The notes under the pieces: generated by a model
Databases searched by the model: none
What the model saw: the letters and a program-made list of their open reading frames with translations, nothing else
Told to the model about the DNA's origin: nothing
Part shown: positions 41,245 through 50,756 of the stretch, one piece after another
How the letters are laid out: every line of letters begins with the position of its first letter
Numbering within the stretch: the stretch's first letter is position 1
From: Caldifarciminota bacterium UBA2202
Lineage (GTDB): Bacteria; Hydrothermota; 32-111
Length of the DNA: 54,466 nucleotides
Assembly: GCA_002327905.1 (NCBI GenBank)
Contig: DCUY01000105.1
Span: forward strand, 1 to 54,466
Reading direction: 5' to 3'
Program-made: the position numbers and the translations under genes

Positions 41245-42062
41245 TGATTTACTATTTCAAAATAATGACTGTGATTTTGCCTTTTATTTCATTTGATGTG
41301 ATTGATGCGGTCTCAGAGTTAATAGGAAGAATAATATACTTTTCAGGGAACTGGAGAATTAGAGCCATATCAGAAAATCTTCTTTCCATAGGAGCCTCAA
41401 ATTTCAATATAAAAAATACTTTTGTCAATATGGTAAAGAATCATTTTGAAATGCTCAAGTTTTACAGAATGAATAAAAAATATATAAATGAAATAACAGA
41501 ATTTGCGGCTGACAGACCGTTTGAATATTATAAAACTAACACTTTTATTCTGACAGGGCATTTTGGAAATTGGGAGTCAGCTTCATACTTTATTTCTACT
41601 ATCGGTGTATCCCCATGCACAGTAGCGGAGCTTGTTAATGTGGGAGAAGAGATGTATTCAATAATGGAGATGTTCAGGGTAAAGAGCGGAATGGTTGTTT
41701 TTCCGCTTGAGGATTTGACCACACCGATAAAACTCAGAGACAGTTACAGAGCAGGCCGCACTCCGATTCTGCTTGTTGATAGAGATATTACGAAGGCGGG
41801 AATACCTTTAAACATAGGTGAAAAAATATTGAATGTGCCGAAAGGCGCATTTTATCTTGCGAATAAACTGAATGCGGAAATTACAGCAGGTGCTTATGTG
41901 AGAATCAAATCAAAGAGATACAGATTTAAGGTTATTTTGAAGAGTCTGGGAAAATCCGAGAGTATGGAAGACGGAGCAAAAAAAACCATAGAATCATTGT
42001 TTGAAATGATAAGGGATTACCCGGAGCAATGGTTCGCATTTGATTTAAACTGGGAGAAGTAA
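41244..42062 (+). CDS. Lipid A biosynthesis acyltransferase-like protein (LpxL/HtrB family)
   Basis: The 272-residue protein has an N-terminal hydrophobic stretch and the family motif TGHFGNWE, with His106 and Glu111 as the likely catalytic pair, followed by VDRDITKAGIPLNIG. LpxL-type enzymes add secondary acyl chains to lipid A or related glycolipids at the inner membrane; mycobacterial PatA-type enzymes acylate mannolipids. The ATG at 41244 shares a base with the dut stop; the preceding GTG is possible. It starts a run of glycolipid-type genes reaching 47073, so its acceptor may be the product of that pathway rather than lipid A. Confidence 0.88.
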   Translation: MIYYFKIMTVILPFISFDVIDAVSELIGRIIYFSGNWRIRAISENLLSIGASNFNIKNTFVNMVKNHFEMLKFYRMNKKYINEITEFAADRPFEYYKTNTFILTGHFGNWESASYFISTIGVSPCTVAELVNVGEEMYSIMEMFRVKSGMVVFPLEDLTTPIKLRDSYRAGRTPILLVDRDITKAGIPLNIGEKILNVPKGAFYLANKLNAEITAGAYVRIKSKRYRFKVILKSLGKSESMEDGAKKTIESLFEMIRDYPEQWFAFDLNWEK

Positions 42063-43228
42063 TGGAAGAAAAAAAGAAATTAAAAATTTTGCTGGTCTCG
42101 GATATGTATTATCCTCTTGCAGGAGGAATACCCGAGCATATTCATCATCTGTACATTGAGATGAAGATGATGGGACACACAGTGCACATTTTAACAGGAA
42201 AATCATTCAAAGAGGTCAAAAGCGAGAATTCGGACATTAAGAGATATGGCTTGTCTTTTTCAATTCCTGCAAATAAATCATTCTCGCAGGTGACTCTCGG
42301 TTTCAGAATGTTCATTGATATAAAGAATCTTCTTCGGAAAGAGAATTATGACATAATTCATATACACGGAGCATTGGCTCCGATTCTTCCTCTTGCGGCG
42401 ATATTCTTCTCAAATACTACGAATATAATAACCTTTCATGCTTCTCATGAAAGGTCGATAGGATATGAAGCTCTAAAATCTCCATTATCAAAATTCTTCC
42501 GGAGAATTGACGGAGTAATCGCCGTATCAACTGAGGCAAAACGGTCAGTATATAAATATTTCCCGGGAGATTATGAAGTCATCCCGAACGGAGTTGACAC
42601 AAAGAGATTTTCGGACAAGAATCCCAAACTTGAGAAGTATATTGACGGGAGGATAAATATTTTGTTTGTGGGAAGGCAGGATCCGAGAAAGGGGATAAAG
42701 CATCTTTATAAAGCGTTGGATTATATTATTGATGAGATTCCCGACATTAGGCTAATAGTTGTCGGAAAGGGATTTTTAAAGAAGTATTACGAACTTTCGA
42801 TAAGCGATAAGGCGAAGAAGCATGTTGTTTTTGAAGATTATGTGGACTGGGCTCTTCTCCCGTCATATTACACAACAGCGAATGTATTTGTCTCTCCGGC
42901 AATAGGCGGTGAAAGTTTCGGCATAGTCCTTATAGAGGCAATGTCATCAGGAGTACCGGTGCTTGCGAGCAATATCAGAGGATACAGGCAGGTTGTTGAC
43001 CACAGAAAGAATGGGTATCTTGTGAAACCGAAAGACCCGAAGGCGATTGCTGACGGAATACTTGATATTCTCAAGGATCCTGTTTTAAGGAAAGATATGA
43101 TAGAGAACGGACTTGAGACAGCGCAGAAGTATGACTGGAAAATTGTAGCAAAGACTGTGGTGGATTTTTACGAAAAGACCATTGATGAGAAAAAGTCAAA
43201 GAAGCATAAATTGAAGAGGTGGTTTTGA
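42062..43228 (+). CDS. Glycosyltransferase, GT4 family (PimB-like)
   Basis: The 388-residue GT-B enzyme has an N-terminal acceptor domain with DMYYPLAGGIPEHIHHL and a C-terminal GT4 donor domain: NILFVGRQDPRKGIKHL, then SPAIGGESFGIVLIEAMSSGVPVLA with the E-x7-E nucleotide-sugar motif. It resembles phosphatidylinositol mannosyltransferases and other glycosyltransferases that act on membrane lipids from the cytoplasmic side. It overlaps the acyltransferase gene by one base (TAATG) and the deacetylase gene by 10 nt. Donor and acceptor are unknown. Confidence 0.92.
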   Translation: MEEKKKLKILLVSDMYYPLAGGIPEHIHHLYIEMKMMGHTVHILTGKSFKEVKSENSDIKRYGLSFSIPANKSFSQVTLGFRMFIDIKNLLRKENYDIIHIHGALAPILPLAAIFFSNTTNIITFHASHERSIGYEALKSPLSKFFRRIDGVIAVSTEAKRSVYKYFPGDYEVIPNGVDTKRFSDKNPKLEKYIDGRINILFVGRQDPRKGIKHLYKALDYIIDEIPDIRLIVVGKGFLKKYYELSISDKAKKHVVFEDYVDWALLPSYYTTANVFVSPAIGGESFGIVLIEAMSSGVPVLASNIRGYRQVVDHRKNGYLVKPKDPKAIADGILDILKDPVLRKDMIENGLETAQKYDWKIVAKTVVDFYEKTIDEKKSKKHKLKRWF

Positions 43229-44067
43229 TTTTATCTCCATATCTCATACTATTGATACCTGTGCTTTACTTAATAGGGTGGATATACTGGTTTTTAAAGC
43301 ATAAAAGGCCTTCTTTAAACATGCCGAGAATAATTTCATTTCACAAAATATCAAATACTCCTGAATTGGGAGGAACATTCAATACTGTCAAGCAATTTGA
43401 ATCATTCATCCGTTTCTTAAAAATGAACGGTTACAAAACTGCAAGGATAGACAAAATTCTTGCAGAGCCTGAAGAGAAAGAAATACTGATCTTTTTTGAT
43501 GATGCCTATGAAAATATTTATAATGAAGCATTTCCAATTATGAAAGAATGCGGATTAACAGGAGTATTATGTCCTGTGGCAGGATATATAGGGAAGAAAA
43601 ACTTATGGGACAGAGGATTGAAGAGATTCAGGCATATGAATGAAAATCAATTGAAAGAGATGTCTGAAGCAGGTTTTGAAATTATATCACATTCCATGAG
43701 CCATTCGGATATGAGAAGACTGAACAAAGAATCATTGATTAAAGAGACGACAGAATCAAAGAGGACTCTTGAAAATCTTTTGAATAAGAAGATTGATTAT
43801 TTTATATATCCTTTCGGATTGTACAATGAAAATGTGAAGAATGCAGTAAAGAACGCCGGATATAGAGCGGCATTTGCGTCATACAATGAGAAAAATGACA
43901 AGATAGACTCTTTCGCAATAGGCAGAAACACGATGTATATAATTGATTCTAAGTTTGATTTAAAAATAATCCTTGAGAGAAAGCCGCTTTTTCTCTTCGG
44001 ACATGAGGATCAGAAGGGGAGAATAATAAACTGGTTCAGCAGGTTTTCTGCTGTAATTAAAATATGA
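43219..44067 (+). CDS. Membrane-anchored polysaccharide deacetylase (NodB-like)
   Basis: The 282-residue protein has an N-terminal membrane anchor (residues about 3-26) and a NodB homology domain. The metal and catalytic motifs are visible: FFDDAYEN with Asp94-Asp95, and SHSMSH with His158 and His162. The family removes N-acetyl groups from sugars. GTG at 43219 is taken as the start; TTG at 43225 is also possible since GAGGTGG lies just before it. Between a GT4 gene and a UbiA gene, it likely trims an amino sugar on a lipid-linked glycan. Confidence 0.9.
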   Translation: MVLILSPYLILLIPVLYLIGWIYWFLKHKRPSLNMPRIISFHKISNTPELGGTFNTVKQFESFIRFLKMNGYKTARIDKILAEPEEKEILIFFDDAYENIYNEAFPIMKECGLTGVLCPVAGYIGKKNLWDRGLKRFRHMNENQLKEMSEAGFEIISHSMSHSDMRRLNKESLIKETTESKRTLENLLNKKIDYFIYPFGLYNENVKNAVKNAGYRAAFASYNEKNDKIDSFAIGRNTMYIIDSKFDLKIILERKPLFLFGHEDQKGRIINWFSRFSAVIKI

Positions 44068-45002
44068 AAAAGAGAGCGATGTTTATTGATTATATTTTTC
44101 TTTTAAGGCCTTCAATACAGGCGGCTCTATGGACATTTCTTTTTGCCGGAAGTTATCTCTTTATTGGAAGAACAAAGGCAATATTGCCATTTTCTTACGA
44201 ATTTACTTTGAACATGGAAATAGGTCTTATAGCTTATACTCTAATCATGGGCTCAGTTTATGTTCTTAATCAGATAAGCGATATTGATACCGACACAATC
44301 AACAAGAAGCTCTTTTTGCTTTCAGAGGGTATAATCAGTAAAAAAAATGCATACATTTTTTCGGCATTTTGTGTAGTTGCGGGATTTTCAATAATCATTT
44401 TCAGCGGAAGGTTTTCCGTAAACAGTCTTCTTCTTTATATTGTCTCTTATATTATGGGTATTTTATACACTGTCAAACCTTTTGAATTCAAAAGGAGGCC
44501 TTTCATAGATTTGATTCTGAACGGAATCGGCTATGGAATGATCGCACCTCTGATAGGCTTTGAGCTTGCAGGGGGCAAAGTTGATGCAAGAGCAGTTATA
44601 CAGACAATTCCGTATATCTTATCAATGTCAGCCATATTTATAAATACCACCCTTATGGACTATAAAGGGGATAAAGAAGTAGGAGCTGTGACAACAGGAG
44701 TATTTCTCGGAATGAAAAAATCCCTTTTTCTCTCAGCTCTGCTCATGCTTGTCTCCTGCTTATCAGGGCTTCTCCTTAAAGATTATATTATAGGTATTTG
44801 CGCGTGTTATTCTTTCTTCTTCTTTATTTATGCGCTTGTTAATACAAACAAGAGAAACCTTGATTGGAGCGTGAAGTTTACATCTCCTGTTATGACACTT
44901 TTACTTGGAATATTATTCCCTGGATTTTTACTGTTATCATTCATTGTTTTAAGTATGATATTCATTTATTACAAATACAGATTCAATCTGAAGGTGATAT
45001 GA
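44064..45002 (+). CDS. UbiA-family prenyltransferase
   Basis: The 312-residue integral membrane protein has about nine helices and both aspartate-rich motifs of UbiA enzymes: NQISDIDTD in the second helix loop and LMDYKGDKEVG later. UbiA enzymes join polyprenyl groups to ring or polyol acceptors (quinones, glyceryl phosphate, phosphoribose). With no quinone genes nearby and glycosyltransferases on both sides, a lipid-carrier or glycolipid role, as for decaprenyl-phosphate phosphoribose synthase, is an attractive guess. Overlaps on both sides are ATGA. Confidence 0.88.
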   Translation: MKKRAMFIDYIFLLRPSIQAALWTFLFAGSYLFIGRTKAILPFSYEFTLNMEIGLIAYTLIMGSVYVLNQISDIDTDTINKKLFLLSEGIISKKNAYIFSAFCVVAGFSIIIFSGRFSVNSLLLYIVSYIMGILYTVKPFEFKRRPFIDLILNGIGYGMIAPLIGFELAGGKVDARAVIQTIPYILSMSAIFINTTLMDYKGDKEVGAVTTGVFLGMKKSLFLSALLMLVSCLSGLLLKDYIIGICACYSFFFFIYALVNTNKRNLDWSVKFTSPVMTLLLGILFPGFLLLSFIVLSMIFIYYKYRFNLKVI

Positions 45003-45967
45003 AGAAAATTTTGTTTGCTCTCGGTATAATTATTCTTTTTTTAACGCTCTCATCAAAGCCGGTCTATTATGATGATGTCAGCAATATGCTTTTCACTCTA
45101 TACTCGCAAGAATATTCTAAAGCTTTATCTCAGGCCGATTCAATAGGCATAAAGTATGAAAATGTGATATTATCGGATTTTTTGAGGGCAGGAATATACT
45201 CTACCTACATGAGTGACTTTGAGACAGACACATTATGGGACTCTTTGAAAAAATATTCGGATAAAGTCATAAAGAATCATAATTCGAAGAATGCTTATGA
45301 AGTATTTTTCGGAGGCGGAGTCTATCTGTACCGCACTTATTTTTATGTGTGGAAGAATGATTACAATAATATAATCAAGAACGGAATAAATGCCTTAAAA
45401 TATTTCGATAAATCAATTTCAATGAATGAGAAGCTTTATGACGGATATCTTGGAAGAGGAATTGTAAATTACTTCATTGACAGATTCAAAGATAAGGTTC
45501 CTCTGATGAAACCCTCCGGCGACGGAATAAATGAAATATCTCTTGCGGCTGATTCTGGATTGTTTACAAAGATACCTTCTATGGATGTTTTGGCAATGCT
45601 TTATGCAATGGATAAAAAATATGCAGAGAGCGAGTCCATTTCAATAATTTTAAGGAATGAGTTTCCGGAAAATAGAATGTTCATGTTCACTCACATAAAG
45701 ACTCTTTTGTCAGAAGAAAAATATTCAGAAGCGGCAAATGAATTGGAAATTCTTAAACTGAACATTGAAAAGAATCAAAGAAAAACATATGTAAATCTTG
45801 CTTTTGTTTATTACAATTTAAGTGAAGTATATTATAAAAAGGGCGACTCGGAAAAGTGCAGGGAGAATTTAAGAAAATTGATGAAATTGAAACTGCTGAC
45901 TGACAATAAAAAAGTATTGAAATTCGTCAAAAAGGGCGAAGAGATTCAAAAAAAAGCAAATCAATGA
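44999..45967 (+). CDS. TPR-like exported or membrane-anchored protein
   Basis: The 322-residue protein begins with a hydrophobic signal or anchor (ILFALGIIILFLTLSS) and is otherwise alpha-helical with tetratricopeptide-like repeats (DGYLGRGIVNYFIDR; NLAFVYYNLSEVYYKKGDSEKC). I do not recognise a specific family. The longer frame from 44864 is rejected; the ATG at 44999 overlaps the UbiA stop (ATGA) and follows GAAGG. TPR proteins in such operons often scaffold envelope assembly. Confidence 0.75.
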   Translation: MKKILFALGIIILFLTLSSKPVYYDDVSNMLFTLYSQEYSKALSQADSIGIKYENVILSDFLRAGIYSTYMSDFETDTLWDSLKKYSDKVIKNHNSKNAYEVFFGGGVYLYRTYFYVWKNDYNNIIKNGINALKYFDKSISMNEKLYDGYLGRGIVNYFIDRFKDKVPLMKPSGDGINEISLAADSGLFTKIPSMDVLAMLYAMDKKYAESESISIILRNEFPENRMFMFTHIKTLLSEEKYSEAANELEILKLNIEKNQRKTYVNLAFVYYNLSEVYYKKGDSEKCRENLRKLMKLKLLTDNKKVLKFVKKGEEIQKKANQ

Positions 45968-47073
45968 GCAGAATACTCCTTGTCTCTTATTATTATCCTC
46001 CGTATCCATACGGCGGTGCGCTGAGATTCAAATCATTATTCAGACATCTCAAAGAGAAAAAACACGATGTAAAGCTCCTCACAGCAGGCAAGGAAGGATA
46101 TGATGAAAGAGAAAAAATAATATATGTTGAAGATTCATTTAAAAGAGACGAAATTAAAAGAGGCAGAGGGTTTTTAAGGAGCATCAATCCTCTCCCGGAT
46201 ACTATGATAAAATGGTCATGGAATGTCTGCATGTTTATTGAAAATAATTATGATGAGTATGACAGAATTGTAATAACTGCTCCACCATTCTCTCTTCCAA
46301 TGTTTCTTTCAATCAGACATTCAAAAGAGTATTTAAGTAAATTCATTTTGGATGTAAGAGATATTCTTTATAATGGAGCTCTGAGGGATTACAGAATGTT
46401 TTTCCCGAAAATAACGGATAAAAAAATTGAAAGGAAAATATTCGAAAAATTCTCAACATTCACCACCAATGTAAATCATCAGGCTCATTTGCTTCATAAA
46501 AGATACGAGGTCAATGTTGAGGTTGTATTAAATAATTATGATGATGAGTATAATGCAAAAACAGTCGATATCAAGCATCCTGCTTTTGTTTATACAGGCA
46601 AGATAGATAAAATAAGATTCAATGAAGAAATGTTTTCAGGATTTAATGAATATCTGAAGACTCATGAAGGATTTATTTACATAGCAGGTGAAGATAATGA
46701 CTCTCTGCTGAAAAAATATCTATCCAAAAATATTATATACCTTAAAACTCTCTCAAGAGAGGCATCTGAAGATCTCATTTATTCTGCTGACGGGGGATTG
46801 ATGATGCATTCATTTGACATAAAAGATTCCAAGTCCGTCTTTTCTTACAAAATAACAGATTATTCAAAATATGGAAAACCGATTATATATGTGGGTCCCA
46901 AGACAGAAGCTTCAAAATTCATTTCAGAAAAAAATATAGGTATTTGTGTAAATAAGAAGGAAACAAATAAAATCGCTGAAGCATTTGTACTTTTATATCA
47001 AAATAGAGACAAATTCGGAAATTCGCAGAAATATTTTGATAAGCCATTTATAAATTCCATTTTGGATTTATAA
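45964..47073 (+). CDS. Glycosyltransferase, GT4-like
   Basis: The 369-residue protein has an N-terminal GT-B motif VSYYYPPYPYGGALRFKSLFRHL and a C-terminal half with AGEDNDSLLKKYL, SAD.GLMMHSF and YSKYGKPIIYVGP, in line with GT4/GT1-type donor domains, though the E-x7-E motif is not clear. It overlaps the TPR gene by ATGA and ends the glycolipid-type operon. Donor and acceptor are unknown. Confidence 0.82.
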   Translation: MSRILLVSYYYPPYPYGGALRFKSLFRHLKEKKHDVKLLTAGKEGYDEREKIIYVEDSFKRDEIKRGRGFLRSINPLPDTMIKWSWNVCMFIENNYDEYDRIVITAPPFSLPMFLSIRHSKEYLSKFILDVRDILYNGALRDYRMFFPKITDKKIERKIFEKFSTFTTNVNHQAHLLHKRYEVNVEVVLNNYDDEYNAKTVDIKHPAFVYTGKIDKIRFNEEMFSGFNEYLKTHEGFIYIAGEDNDSLLKKYLSKNIIYLKTLSREASEDLIYSADGGLMMHSFDIKDSKSVFSYKITDYSKYGKPIIYVGPKTEASKFISEKNIGICVNKKETNKIAEAFVLLYQNRDKFGNSQKYFDKPFINSILDL

Positions 47074-47098
47074 TTATCCACGCTATTCCTATTACATA

Positions 47099-47126
47099 TT
47101 GACTTTATAATATATAGGGTTAAAAT
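47099..47126 (+). promoter_or_regulatory. Promoter of the lipoprotein-OmpA operon
   Basis: TTGACT at 47099-47104 and TAAAAT at 47121-47126 are 16 nt apart. AGGAGG precedes the ATG at 47152. No terminator hairpin is visible in the preceding 25 nt. Confidence 0.65.
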
Positions 47127-47151
47127 ATTTATATAAGCATAGGAGGTCTTA

Positions 47152-48249
47152 ATGAAGTTTAATAGCTCTATTTTATTTTTTGTAATTCTATCTATCTCAA
47201 TCGGTTTCATATTCGGATGCTATGTGATACCCAAAAATATTCCCATTATTGAGAATATAACTTACAGCATTCCTCTCGGTGATACTATTTTGACTGCGCT
47301 TGAGGTCTCAGAGAGTTATTCTAACAGAGATACGATAAGAGGAGACACAATATTTGTCAGAACGGTGACTACCAGTTGGATAAGAGCCGTAAAGGATTCT
47401 AAAGATACTATAAGAATAACCATTGATATTGAAGAACTTCTTCCTGAAGAGATAATTGATACAAATTCCGATTCAACCTATTTCACTTCGACAGTTGACA
47501 AAGTGGAGAATTATGTCAGGTTTTGGGGAAATGTTCCTTACACAACAGGACTTCACCTTCTTCATTCAATGTATTCCGATGGGCAATTGATATACATGGA
47601 CACTGTTGATGTCTTTCTGATGCAGACTGATTCTCTTGATACAACTTATCAATATATTGCCTACGATTTTCCGTTCGGCGAGTATTACCATTTAATAGAA
47701 ATGGTTATTGATTCCGGACAAACTGTAATTGATTCGGTTCAGGCATACTCCTTGATTGCGTGCAAATTCCACCTGACTGGTGACAGAGTGATGACAGTGA
47801 TAAAAGAGCAGGAGCTTCCTTTTACACCGCCTGAGGACAGCCCGCTGAGAATGATAAACTGGGTGAGAATCAATTTAAATATATGGAACAGAGTTCCTTT
47901 CTCTTCAAATTTGATTCTTTTCCTAATTGACTCAATGGACAATGTGGTCTTAAATGATACATTCCTTTTAAACTGCGTGGATAAAGATACTCTCGGAATG
48001 GGAATAGGAGAGGGAGCATATTCAAATTTCAATCTTCATCTTGACGAGGGGCTTGAAGACCTTTTCAGGTATTCTACAATAAAAGCAAAAGCAAGACTTG
48101 AAATTCCAAAACCGGATGATCCGAAAGTTTTTATCACTCCGGAAGATTATATAAGAGTGCAGGGAGCAATTCAAATAAATGTTGATTACGATTATACAAA
48201 AATACCTGTGGGATCCGAAAGTAATAATACTCTGATAGGAGACAAATAA
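47152..48249 (+). CDS. Predicted lipoprotein of unknown function
   Basis: The 365-residue protein has a lipoprotein signal: a hydrophobic stretch then GFIFGC, so Cys23 or so should be lipidated. The rest is polar and beta-rich, with repeated segments around Asp-Thr/Ser-Asp and no recognised domain. It overlaps the start of the OmpA-family gene by one base, so the two probably act together at the outer membrane. The acyl chain on the cysteine would be added by the Lnt pathway encoded 3 kb downstream. Confidence 0.75.
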   Translation: MKFNSSILFFVILSISIGFIFGCYVIPKNIPIIENITYSIPLGDTILTALEVSESYSNRDTIRGDTIFVRTVTTSWIRAVKDSKDTIRITIDIEELLPEEIIDTNSDSTYFTSTVDKVENYVRFWGNVPYTTGLHLLHSMYSDGQLIYMDTVDVFLMQTDSLDTTYQYIAYDFPFGEYYHLIEMVIDSGQTVIDSVQAYSLIACKFHLTGDRVMTVIKEQELPFTPPEDSPLRMINWVRINLNIWNRVPFSSNLILFLIDSMDNVVLNDTFLLNCVDKDTLGMGIGEGAYSNFNLHLDEGLEDLFRYSTIKAKARLEIPKPDDPKVFITPEDYIRVQGAIQINVDYDYTKIPVGSESNNTLIGDK

Positions 48250-50756
48250 TGAAAAAAATTATATTATTCATTATTTTCATTTTAACATTGTCACTATCAG
48301 TTAGTGCCACATTCGGTTATATGAATTCTCCTTTAACGACTGGATCATACGGTTTGTTTTACAATCCGTCGTTTTTGGGACGCACAGACACGCCATGGTA
48401 TTCATGGGAGCTTGACAGGTTCAGAACAGGATTTTCAAATGATTTAATATCGCCCGCATTTACAGCATATATTTACGAGAATGCCGCAACATCGGGTTTG
48501 TGGGATCTACCGTCAGATACTTTAGATGATGAAAAGAAACAGAGAATTCTGCACGATATAGGCGACTATTTCAGTATTGAGGAGCATTTGGAATTAAATC
48601 TGCTTCCCATAGGTCTAAAGTTCGGCCCTTTCGCAATTGCCACTGAAGTGAGGGAAGCCGCATATATACAGATACCTGATGCATTCTTCGATCTGCTTCT
48701 TTATGGAAATCAATTTGACTCCACTTATGACTTTCAAGATTTTTGTATAGAAAATCAGGTGCTCTCCCAAGTTGCCATGGGTTTTGGAAGCGGGGTTGAC
48801 CTTGAAGGAAACGGCCGTTTGAATTTCGGATTAGCCCTATCATATCTTACAGGCTGGGAATACCTGAAACTATCAGCTGATTCGTTCTTCTTTGAATCCG
48901 AATCAACTCATCTTAGAGTTGTGACGAGAATGAATCTTGATGTTGCTGTTCCGATACCCACAGAAAGTTTCACAACATTTGAAGGGATTTCCGGTTTTAT
49001 TGATCCGGATAATATTTCATTCGCGTCGCCTCCGGGACACGGATTTGACATTAATATGGGAGTATCATGGAATTTGAATGACCAATGGATGGTAGAAGGT
49101 TCTTTCAATCATATTTTTTCAAGAATATTTTGGAGAACAAATGCATACAGATACACTTTCTTTATTGCAACTGATTCTTTGAATATAATCAATCTTCACA
49201 GAATAATAACTTCATACGATTCTCTGCCTGACTCACTCGGCAACGACTCACTGATTCATGCATTGCTTGGAGATTCTTTGATTGTAGGAGAGAGCGAGTT
49301 TACATCAATAATTGAACCTGAAATCAATTTAGGCGCTTCATATACAATGCCGTATATGCCATTTAATATTTTCGGTAGATATACTCAAGGATTTAAGAAT
49401 ACTGCATTTTCATCAAAGGTACCTCAGTTCACATTCGGTTTGCAGTATACTGCATGGAATTTTCTGCTTCTTGAAACCATGTTCGCTCTCGGCGGCAAAG
49501 AGTCTTTCAATTTCAATCTCGGATTAGGATTCAATTTTGACAATTATACATCTGACTTAAATGTCACTCAGGACAGAGGCGCATTTTACTATCAGAAGGG
49601 TCTGCACCTTGGCTCTGCCTCATGCTCACATTCAAGAATCTTCTCTGTTTTCAGCGGCACTGTAATTGATTCAATAACAGGGAAGCCTATATTTGCCAAA
49701 CTGACAACTTTAAGAATGCCCGGAAAGAGAATAGATTCATTATTTACAGACACTCTGGGAAATTTTACTCAGAGACTTCAAAAGTCAACCTTAAAGGTTA
49801 TAGTTACTTCCGACAAATATGATACTATCATTGATTCATTCTACATAAGAACAAACGGAAGAGTGGACAGATTGTACAAGATGAATCCTTCAATGGGCAC
49901 TCTCCTCGTAAATGTGATAAGCGGAATAACGAAGAAGCCTATAGCAAGCGCATCAGTTATATTTACTGACGGTGACACTTTATATACAGATGCTGACGGC
50001 AATGTGACAAAGCGGCTTGATGAAGGAATACACGCTATTACAGTTAAATCTGCTGGAAGAGATGATGTGGTGTTCACTATAGAAATAGAGAGAGGCAAGG
50101 ACTTCTCTCATATCGTGGAGATGTTCCCGACTCACGGAAAACTTATTGTCAAAACATACAATGCAACAACAAAAGAACCTGTAAAATCATTGATAATGGT
50201 TTACTCTCTTGATATGAAGACTGTGGTTGATTCATTTGAAAACGGAGAAATCGGATATGATACTACAAAAGGAATAAAGAAGGGATTTTACAATGTCAGA
50301 ATAGACCCATTGGTTCCCAAGTATATAAAACAGGATAAATTCAACATAGAGGTCAAGGGCGGTCTGATTGAACAGCTTGAGGTGGGCCTTCTGAAAGAGA
50401 AGATGGTCTTTGTATTCAACAATATATTGTTTGATTACAACAAAGCGACTCTGAGAAAGGAATCATATCCAGTGTGCGATTCTCTTGCGATGATAATGAA
50501 GGAGAACCCGTCAATCAAGGTTGAAATTGGCGGACATACCGACTCGCGCGGTTCGTCAAGCTACAACAGAAAACTTTCACAGTCAAGAGCTGAATCAGTT
50601 AGAAATTACCTCATAAGCAAACATTCGATTGATGCCAAGAGAATTGTCGCAAAGGGATACGGAGAGGATGCTCTCATGATATCTCCTGAGAAGAATGAAT
50701 CCGACTATCAGATAAACAGGCGTGTCGAGTTCAAAGTTCTGCAAGGGGCTGAATGA
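48249..50756 (+). CDS. OmpA-family protein with large N-terminal barrel and carboxypeptidase-regulatory-like repeats
   Basis: The 835-residue protein has a signal peptide (FILTLSLSVSA) and an N-terminal region of about 430 residues resembling PorV/TraF-like or DUF5723-like barrels (TTGSYGLFYNPSFLG; GLGFNFDN at its end). Three carboxypeptidase-regulatory-like domains follow (about 465-540, 550-620, 630-715; for example SGTVIDSITGKPIFAKL). The C-terminal OmpA domain (about 720-832) has GGHTDSRGSSSYNRKLSQSRAE, with Asp765 as the peptidoglycan-binding aspartate. It should link outer membrane and cell wall. Fusing a large barrel to OmpA through these repeats recalls Bacteroidota outer-membrane/T9SS-linked proteins such as PorE, but the match is only architectural. 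Confidence 0.85.
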   Translation: MKKIILFIIFILTLSLSVSATFGYMNSPLTTGSYGLFYNPSFLGRTDTPWYSWELDRFRTGFSNDLISPAFTAYIYENAATSGLWDLPSDTLDDEKKQRILHDIGDYFSIEEHLELNLLPIGLKFGPFAIATEVREAAYIQIPDAFFDLLLYGNQFDSTYDFQDFCIENQVLSQVAMGFGSGVDLEGNGRLNFGLALSYLTGWEYLKLSADSFFFESESTHLRVVTRMNLDVAVPIPTESFTTFEGISGFIDPDNISFASPPGHGFDINMGVSWNLNDQWMVEGSFNHIFSRIFWRTNAYRYTFFIATDSLNIINLHRIITSYDSLPDSLGNDSLIHALLGDSLIVGESEFTSIIEPEINLGASYTMPYMPFNIFGRYTQGFKNTAFSSKVPQFTFGLQYTAWNFLLLETMFALGGKESFNFNLGLGFNFDNYTSDLNVTQDRGAFYYQKGLHLGSASCSHSRIFSVFSGTVIDSITGKPIFAKLTTLRMPGKRIDSLFTDTLGNFTQRLQKSTLKVIVTSDKYDTIIDSFYIRTNGRVDRLYKMNPSMGTLLVNVISGITKKPIASASVIFTDGDTLYTDADGNVTKRLDEGIHAITVKSAGRDDVVFTIEIERGKDFSHIVEMFPTHGKLIVKTYNATTKEPVKSLIMVYSLDMKTVVDSFENGEIGYDTTKGIKKGFYNVRIDPLVPKYIKQDKFNIEVKGGLIEQLEVGLLKEKMVFVFNNILFDYNKATLRKESYPVCDSLAMIMKENPSIKVEIGGHTDSRGSSSYNRKLSQSRAESVRNYLISKHSIDAKRIVAKGYGEDALMISPEKNESDYQINRRVEFKVLQGAE

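Noticed and set aside
44864..44998. Extended N-terminus of the TPR protein
   Set aside because: The extension lies in the UbiA coding sequence in another frame, and the ATG at 44999 starts a clear signal or anchor sequence.
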